A stretch of 64,000 bases of DNA from Sinohyriopsis cumingii (Eukaryota; Mollusca; Bivalvia; Unionida; Unionidae): the NCBI GenBank assembly GCA_028554795.2, contig CM068830.1, positions 43,757,837-43,821,836 on the forward strand, in the 5' to 3' direction. The translations under genes and the position numbers were made by a program. Below the pieces are notes generated by a model. That model had not been told where the DNA came from and searched no databases. It was given only the letters and a program-made list of their open reading frames with translations. Shown piece by piece: positions 58,785-64,000 of this stretch; within the stretch, counting starts at the first letter, position 1; each line of letters begins with the position of its first letter.

Positions 58785-58984
58785 TTATAATTTGAGTCAA
58801 ACTGCAAACAACAAATATCCACATCTGCATAAGGTACCTGCAGATCAGGGTCAACGTTATTTGTACTAGTGATTACTCCTAACAAACTGCACAGACCCAG
58901 ATGTGCTAGTGCATTATACGATGGCAGATATGGGTCTATATAGTTTGCAGTTGCACTCGTCTTATAAGTGAGTATGTATGGTAG
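58785..58984. mobile_element. Palindromic MITE (family P), complete copy
   Basis: The left end atatacttgtttataattt and the right end cttataagtgagtatgtatgg are inverted repeats that continue as gagtcaaactgcaaac and gtttgcagttgcactc, about 40 bp in all. Inside lie the gcagatcagggtc arm and the hairpin cagacccagatgtgc...ggcagatatgggtct. The order of the hairpins is reversed relative to 33663, so the two copies are in opposite orientation. Confidence 0.85.
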
Positions 58985-59412
58985 CTCAGATCTTATATGA
59001 AAGAAATTCCCATAAATATGAATCTAATACCAGTTATATTGTTAACGCCTCACCATAAAATTACCCACAATGATTTGTAAAGATGGCTACAATTTTATGC
59101 TGCAATTTCCATTGTTTAGGCTAAAATTGTAATTCTAAATGAAGCTATAATTAAGTTACTTCCAAATTATTTTTAGATACCTTGTTTTCAAGGTTTGTAT
59201 TTATGATTTTTGATTTGGTAAAATAAATAGTTTTTGCACAAAAGTTGAAATTATGTTTGCTAAAACACAGGTTGTTTTAAATTCTTTATTCTGTTTACCA
59301 TATATTACCATACAGACTGGTATAAGATTGATGCTGAAAAGTAGTTTTCCTTCAAGTTTAATTGGTAGCAAATCTCCTTAAGAAGAATGTGTAATTGTTA
59401 AAGGTATAGTAG
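58985..59412. other. Spacer without recognisable feature
   Basis: AT-rich, no ORF of note. Confidence 0.4.
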
Positions 59413-59840
59413 TACAAGTAAAAGCTCTTGTAACGTGATGCTTGGGGTCCAAAGAATAACATTGCAATATAAGTGTGACTGCTTCAACACATTTTTCAAA
59501 AAACTTCTCCATAGGAAATGTGCATTGAAATTTCAATATCATCAGTGTTAACAAAACCTCTTGTTAATATGTTGTTTGATTTGTTCGCCGGGTTTCATCA
59601 GACATCAAATATACTACAGTTTTGAATTGTATACATGCTAATATGGTGGAAACAGTGCAAGATGAAGTTAAGGCAACATTAAACGCTGCTAGGGATATGA
59701 ATAATCAGCTTATCTGAGAACATGTATTTAGGATGTTAAAAAGAGAGGCCAGCTTAAATTAAAAATGGGAGCTATGCTGCCATCGAATTATAAGAGGAAA
59801 TGCATTTTAATGAATTGCATTATAATGGGTTTTACCTGTA
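59413..59840. mobile_element. MITE-like element, pogo/Tigger-type ends
   Basis: The left end tacaagtaaaagctcttgtaa and the reverse complement of the right end (tacaggtaaaacccattataa) match at about 15 of 20 bases, and the inverted similarity goes on for some bases. TA is found at both borders. No transposase ORF lies inside. Ends of the form (cag)gtaaaacccattataa are familiar from pogo-like elements; the copy is old. Confidence 0.45.
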
Positions 59841-61002
59841 TCAACCTATACCATTAACTTTCAAACAGACCATAGGACAGTTATTTTAAACATAAATAAT
59901 AAAAAAAGCAGCTCTTACTGGGAAAATTTTCCAAGAAACAAATCATTTTATAAATGTTCTCTTATAAAAAGGATAATTACTAACAAAACTTAAATCACAA
60001 AATTAATATTAATAAAAACATATATTTCAAGTTTGTTCAAGAGAAACAGCCTCCAGAGAGGTAACAAACTCAGCCAATCAGATGCAAGATTAACTCGGGA
60101 ATACAGCCTCCAGAGTGGCAACAAGCTCAGCCAATCAGATGCAAAATTATCTTATAATTTATATAGATCATTTTCAAATAGATAGAGCTGATGATATAAA
60201 ACCATACTGCAAGTATTTTCAATAATGGTGCAGAAATATGGTTTTAATATAGATAAGAAACTCAGACAATCAGATTCAAGATAACTTGATTAGTCTGCAT
60301 GTATCTCATTCACGATCAAGTTCGTTTTGGATTTTAATGATATAAGAAATATTACAATTCTGATCTAAACTGGACCAGAAACATGGCTTCCAATTGCCCC
60401 TCCCCCATTCCTCCCCTATGTGCAGCTGCCACGTACATATGGATTTTGCTTAAACATTTACTCATCTGAGATCATAATGACATAAGCATATACTCATCTG
60501 AGATCATAATGACATAAGCATATATTCCAGGTGTGATCAAAATCAGATCAGAAATAAAAACTCCAGAGTGTTGACAAGCATTAGTTGATTGACAGATGCA
60601 CAACGGAAGATACAAACTGCACAGTGACAGGGCCATAAGCTTCTTCAGCCTTCCATTCAGGTGAGCTACTAAAAACTTTGAACCAACACCGCAACAAACT
60701 GTTGATGATTGTAAGGATGCAAATTTCTGTCGATCTATGAAGAGCGCATTAACTTTGGGCCAGAGAACAATTAATTAGATTTATGGGGATAGGTGCTTGT
60801 TAAATCCCTATACTGCAAAGATTTCTAATGTCTGTGTCGGAGAGGAAATGATTCTTAATTAAGCCTTTCTTTACTTAGCCATTAGATTACTAGAAAAAGG
60901 ACAGTTAACTTCGATTATATATCGGAACTGTCAGAAGCTGAGTTTTTCCAGATCTGTTGCTTGGAATTCTATAAGTAATTTTGGTACCTAGTTATAAAAG
61001 AC
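59841..61002. other. Stretch without gene, with two small tandem duplications
   Basis: A stretch of about 64 bp (cagcctccagagaggtaac...cagatgcaagatta) is duplicated at 60049-60148. A 31-bp one (actcatctgagatcataatg) is duplicated at 60459-60523. A further diverged copy of ctcagacaatcagattcaagat lies near 60262. No gene can be supported. Confidence 0.6.
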
Positions 61003-61258
61003 AGTAAATATATTTAATCCTGATTGGTTATGCTAAAAGGGCATGGTTCCCACACGAAAATTTCTTGGGGGTTAAACTGCCCTCATCAAAAGATCTAAGT
61101 TAGTCTGCAATTTTCCTGCAAGAGTGAAAATATATGGGACTCCAAGACTGAATTTGGAATAAATTCTCTCGTAAAACATTGGTCAAAGGGACCGGATGTT
61201 TGGAAGGTCAACGGACACAATTTTGGTGGTAGAAACGAACAAAGCTTGAAAGCACAAG

Positions 61259-61895
61259 GTATCTGCATCAATTTCTTTAGTTTGTTGATACCAATATAAT
61301 GATTTGCTTGAATTTAATTTGTTTATATTTGCATGAATTTATTTGTTTAAATTCATTGATCAATATCCTTGATATGCGTATAACTGTTGAGTTCAGATAT
61401 CTGAATTTGTACAATGATCTTCTTTATATAAATTGACTAATTGTTTGAATTTGTCATCTTGTTTGTATAGGAATTGGGTATTCTAAGATTTCATGCATTA
61501 CTTTAGTTGAAATGAGTTAAGAGAATCAGTGTGAATTCACCAATCTTAGATGATTTCACATATGATAAAGACTTGAATGGATGTATTCCCTAAAAATAAT
61601 GTAATTAAGCCATGTAATGAATTTCACTCATTCATTTGTGTAATTGAGACAAGAATGGAACCATTATGTCTCGTGTAATGTTAGTGGGAATCTGTGATGA
61701 AATAGTCATTTGGAAGTACATTAATCTTGTGAAACTAGCATTGTTTCTTCTCTGAAATGTTTAGCTTGACCAGATAGCCTTTGGTCTGTTAGAATTCTGA
61801 TAGAATGATATCTGACATAACGAGAGGGGAGTAATGATCTGTTTCCAGTAAGGCAACTGACAGAATATTTAGGATGCTTCTGTTTATTTTCAAAG
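61259..61895 (+). other. Intron-like block in the second family-L copy
   Basis: cacaag|gtatctgc and tgtttattttcaaag|g border an AT-rich block, in the same relative place as 45244-45925. Sequence similarity between the two blocks is low while the flanks keep recognisable words, as expected for introns. Confidence 0.45.
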
Positions 61896-61904
61896 GGGAA
61901 ATAG

Positions 61905-62040
61905 CTCCACGGATGTATCCAAAGACATATCCACAGACATATCCACTGAAGTATCAATGGACGTATCCACTGATGTATCCAAATACCTACTTATCCAAGT
62001 ATCTACGTATCTATGTACTTACGTATCCACCTACCCACAT
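61905..62040. repeat. Short degenerate repeats of tatccac/gtatcca
   Basis: Words such as ggatgtatccaaagacatatccacagacatatccac recur every 10-14 bases over about 130 bp, just after the acceptor of the family-L copy. The periodic ORFs across them are artefacts. Confidence 0.7.
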
Positions 62041-62778
62041 AAAGTTTGAGGGCCAAAAAGAGGCGAGACAGTAGGGAGGTCAGAAAAGGGAAAAAGCGAT
62101 AGGACCTGAAGGAGCCACCATAGTGAAGTGGGAGAGGACCAGAATAAGCAGGTTATGAAGTTTTACAAGGCAATGACTTCGATCGTTCACTCGATTATAT
62201 CATGAACTAATTCTATCATTTAAAACAGGTCGGCTATTTACATAAATATATTTGTGTTTGAAATTTGGTGAAAGATTTATTCCATAAGGAAGTGTATCTT
62301 CTTAATGTAATGTATTATCCCAGTTGTTTATGTAACTGATTTTTAAAAAATTGTTTTTCCATGTATGAGGGCTCGTGTCATTCTGTTCTATATATCTGCT
62401 CCGATTTCTGTTTATTACATCTGTAAGTTTCACACTTTATTTTAATATTCACTCGATCCTGGCAACAACAATACCATGGGCAATCACCTTCTAGATTACA
62501 ATAGCCAAATAAAGTGGACACTTTGTAAGAAGGTACAACCTCATAATACCATACCACCAGTAGCAACCGCTACAATGATGCTGGTGGGAAGTGAATGGTT
62601 TCACTAAAGTGAATTCTACAAAAAAAAACAATTTATATTTCTCATTTATAAGTATGATTATTATTTGGATTATTTTTAGGATACTGCTCAACCTGGTAGC
62701 TGATGCAAGTCTGCTTGTAAATGCTAATTCAAACACAATAATACTGTACAGAGAAAAGAACAGCTTAGAACACATAGT

Positions 62779-62850
62779 CCCTACATTGTCTATTAATGCT
62801 GGTGTAAATTTCTGAGACCACTTTCTGACTTAAACAACCAGCACTGTCTC
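62779..62850. repeat. Left copy of a segmental duplication split by a SINE-A
   Basis: The block from ccctacattgtctattaatgct to aaccagcactgtctc recurs in diverged form at 63181-63268 (cctacactgactatcaatgct...aaccagcactgtctc). The second copy has an extra stretch of about 16 bases in the middle. Confidence 0.85.
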
Positions 62851-62855
62851 CTGTG

Positions 62856-63172
62856 TCCACTCCAGTGGCCTAGTGGTTAGAGCACCTGCCTCGGATACGG
62901 GAGGTCATGGGTTCGAACCCCAGCCAAGTCATACCAAAGACTTTTAAAAATGGAACTAGCAGCTGCCTTGCTTGGAGCTCAGCATTAGGAGGTTTGTGCT
63001 AGGACTGGTCTACCTGGTTTAAGGATAATGTGACTGGGTGGAACATGATGCTACATGCCTGTGGCATGATGCCCCAGTGCTAGACATAACTATAAACTGT
63101 CACACTGCAGACATCATGGCGATATGACTGAAAAATTGTCAAAGCTAAATTAAAAATCCAAAACACAAATGG
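62856..63172 (+). mobile_element. SINE-A copy, plus strand, well-kept promoter boxes
   Basis: Head tccactccagtggcctag with box A tggcctagtgg and box B ggttcgaacccc, both matching the Pol III consensus best among the copies here. Full body and aatccaaaacac end. No clear target duplication. Confidence 0.94.
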
Positions 63173-63180
63173 ACACACAG

Positions 63181-63268
63181 ACCTACACTGACTATCAATG
63201 CTAGTATAACTTGTCTTCTTTCCTAGACCAAAAAACACTTTCTGATTTAGACAACCAGCACTGTCTCA
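63181..63268. repeat. Right copy of the segmental duplication
   Basis: See the left copy at 62779: same start and end words in the same orientation, about 80 percent alike over the alignable part by eye. Confidence 0.85.
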
Positions 63269-63345
63269 TGCAGATCCTTCTGTCTCTGATTCGTAACCTG
63301 GTAACTGTTTATAACCTTTCCTTTAAAGTATACTCACTGACATGT

Positions 63346-63556
63346 ACCATATATACTCACTTATAAGTCGACTCCAATTTCAAACAACATATCTGCCATA
63401 TCATAATGCACCTGCAGATCAGGGTCTATTTTGTTTGCCTTACTGATTTCTCCTAATGAATTGCACAAACCCAGATCTGCCAGCACATTATGTGATGGCA
63501 GATCTGGATCTCTGCAGTTTGCAGTTGGACTTGTTTTCTAAGCAAGTCCATATAGT
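63346..63556. mobile_element. Palindromic MITE (family P), complete copy
   Basis: Left end accatatatactcacttataagtcgactcc; right end ggacttgttttctaagcaagtccatatag, with the inner cttataagt/acttgt similarity reduced. Two internal hairpins are clear: tgcacctgcagatcagggtc arm, and cccagatctgcca...tggcagatctgg, with gcagtttgcagttgg next to the right end. Same orientation as 58785. Confidence 0.83.
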
Positions 63557-63663
63557 GATTGGTATTACTAAGGGAGTTAATTTGTGCAGTCAGTATTGAT
63601 TCCATGTTATGTCCAACCAACCACTAAAGTCATACTTTGGAAACCATTGGGATCCCATCCTCA

Positions 63664-63790
63664 GAAATCTGTGGTGGCTCAGTCGTTAGGGCTCATGATT
63701 CATGACCAGAAGGTTCCTGGCTTGATTACTACAATTCTTTCCAAGAACGATGAGTTTCTTTGCTCTATGTCATTAAATCAAAATGTTTCT
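63664..63790 (+). mobile_element. Possible tRNA-like SINE remnant
   Basis: tctgtggtggctcagtcgttagggctcatgattc resembles a box A head (tggctcagtcg), and aaggttcctggcttgattac a damaged box B. The rest matches no other copy here. Confidence 0.4.
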
Positions 63791-64000
63791 ATAAGGAAAG
63801 CATATTGATTTTCTTTTTCTTGTTATTAAAAGCAAAAATTACATTACATTCATTTAAATAATCTTTGACTAATACCACTTAATAATTCTCTCCAAATACA
63901 TTTATAAACATGGGCAAAGTTATTACAAAAGAACATGTTCTTATTAAAGTCAAATCTTTTTTTGGGCACATAATTAAATATGTAAAGAAATTCTGACATT
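63791..64000. other. Window end, no feature
   Basis: AT-rich sequence without recognisable content. Confidence 0.4.

Larger units (their letters stand above)
61003..62545 (+). mobile_element. LTR-like element (family L), second long copy
   Basis: The order of shared words matches the 44629 insertion: aaagggaccggatgt (compare aagggaccaggtggatgt), donor cacaag|gtatct, a 637-bp AT-rich block, acceptor ttttcaaag|g, a purine-rich part with ggcgagacagt and aggtcagaa, the gagggctcgt box (62368), gatttctgttt and the ttctagattacaatagccaaa box (62489). The first 100 bases match the deleted copy at 42829. Exact ends and target duplication could not be found. No ORF. Confidence 0.6.

Overview
The window is animal nuclear DNA, AT-rich and dominated by repeats. 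The best guess for the host is a mollusc or another lophotrochozoan. This is an inference from three things: tRNA-derived SINEs with Pol III boxes A and B, ending in AAC/CAA-rich or CA-rich tails; CR1-like retrotransposon remains with an SGNH-hydrolase ORF1; and very many long AT-rich minisatellites. There are no prokaryotic operons, no rRNA and no free-standing tRNA gene. No complete host gene can be defended. Three short minus-strand stretches (25.7, 43.7 and 54.1-54.4 kb) have splice-site-like borders and could be exons of genes with large introns.

0-13 kb: a 27-bp minisatellite is followed by a 40/48-bp minisatellite, which is split by a nearly full-length but dead non-LTR retrotransposon of about 7 kb (3755-10751). 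That element has gag zinc knuckles, AP endonuclease, reverse transcriptase and RNase H, with a (CAA)n end. The minisatellite resumes after it, and a 41-bp array follows. 13-24 kb: two SINE-A copies in inverted orientation flank a SINE-B and a (TA)n run. Then come a 45-bp array, a degenerate satellite of about 190 bp carrying a 330-bp compound microsatellite, a palindromic MITE with a SINE-B nested inside, the 3' half of a CR1/L2-like LINE, and the 5' half of another CR1-like LINE cut off at a SINE-A.

24-43 kb: more tRNA-derived SINEs, a 35/48-bp array, a degenerate satellite, microsatellites, a second MITE, a 44-bp array, a 55-bp array with a 272-bp higher-order repeat, SINEs with perfect target-site duplications, and a 32-bp array. 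43-64 kb: a 21-bp array is split by a 1793-bp TG...CA insertion with a 5-bp duplication. This insertion looks like a solo LTR, and related copies lie at 42.8-43.2 and 61.0-62.5 kb. Then follow a 1.8-kb array of 35-bp units open in all three forward frames, 26-bp, 20-bp and 36-bp arrays, three more copies of the palindromic MITE, and further SINEs.

The sequences do not form a pathway. The window is a record of transposition: the LINEs are self-encoding machinery (now broken), the SINEs and MITEs are non-autonomous passengers, and the minisatellites serve as clean backgrounds in which insertion borders and target duplications can be read. The most interesting items are the LTR-like family with a shared exon-intron-like layout, the multi-hairpin MITE family, and the arrays whose periods keep several reading frames open.
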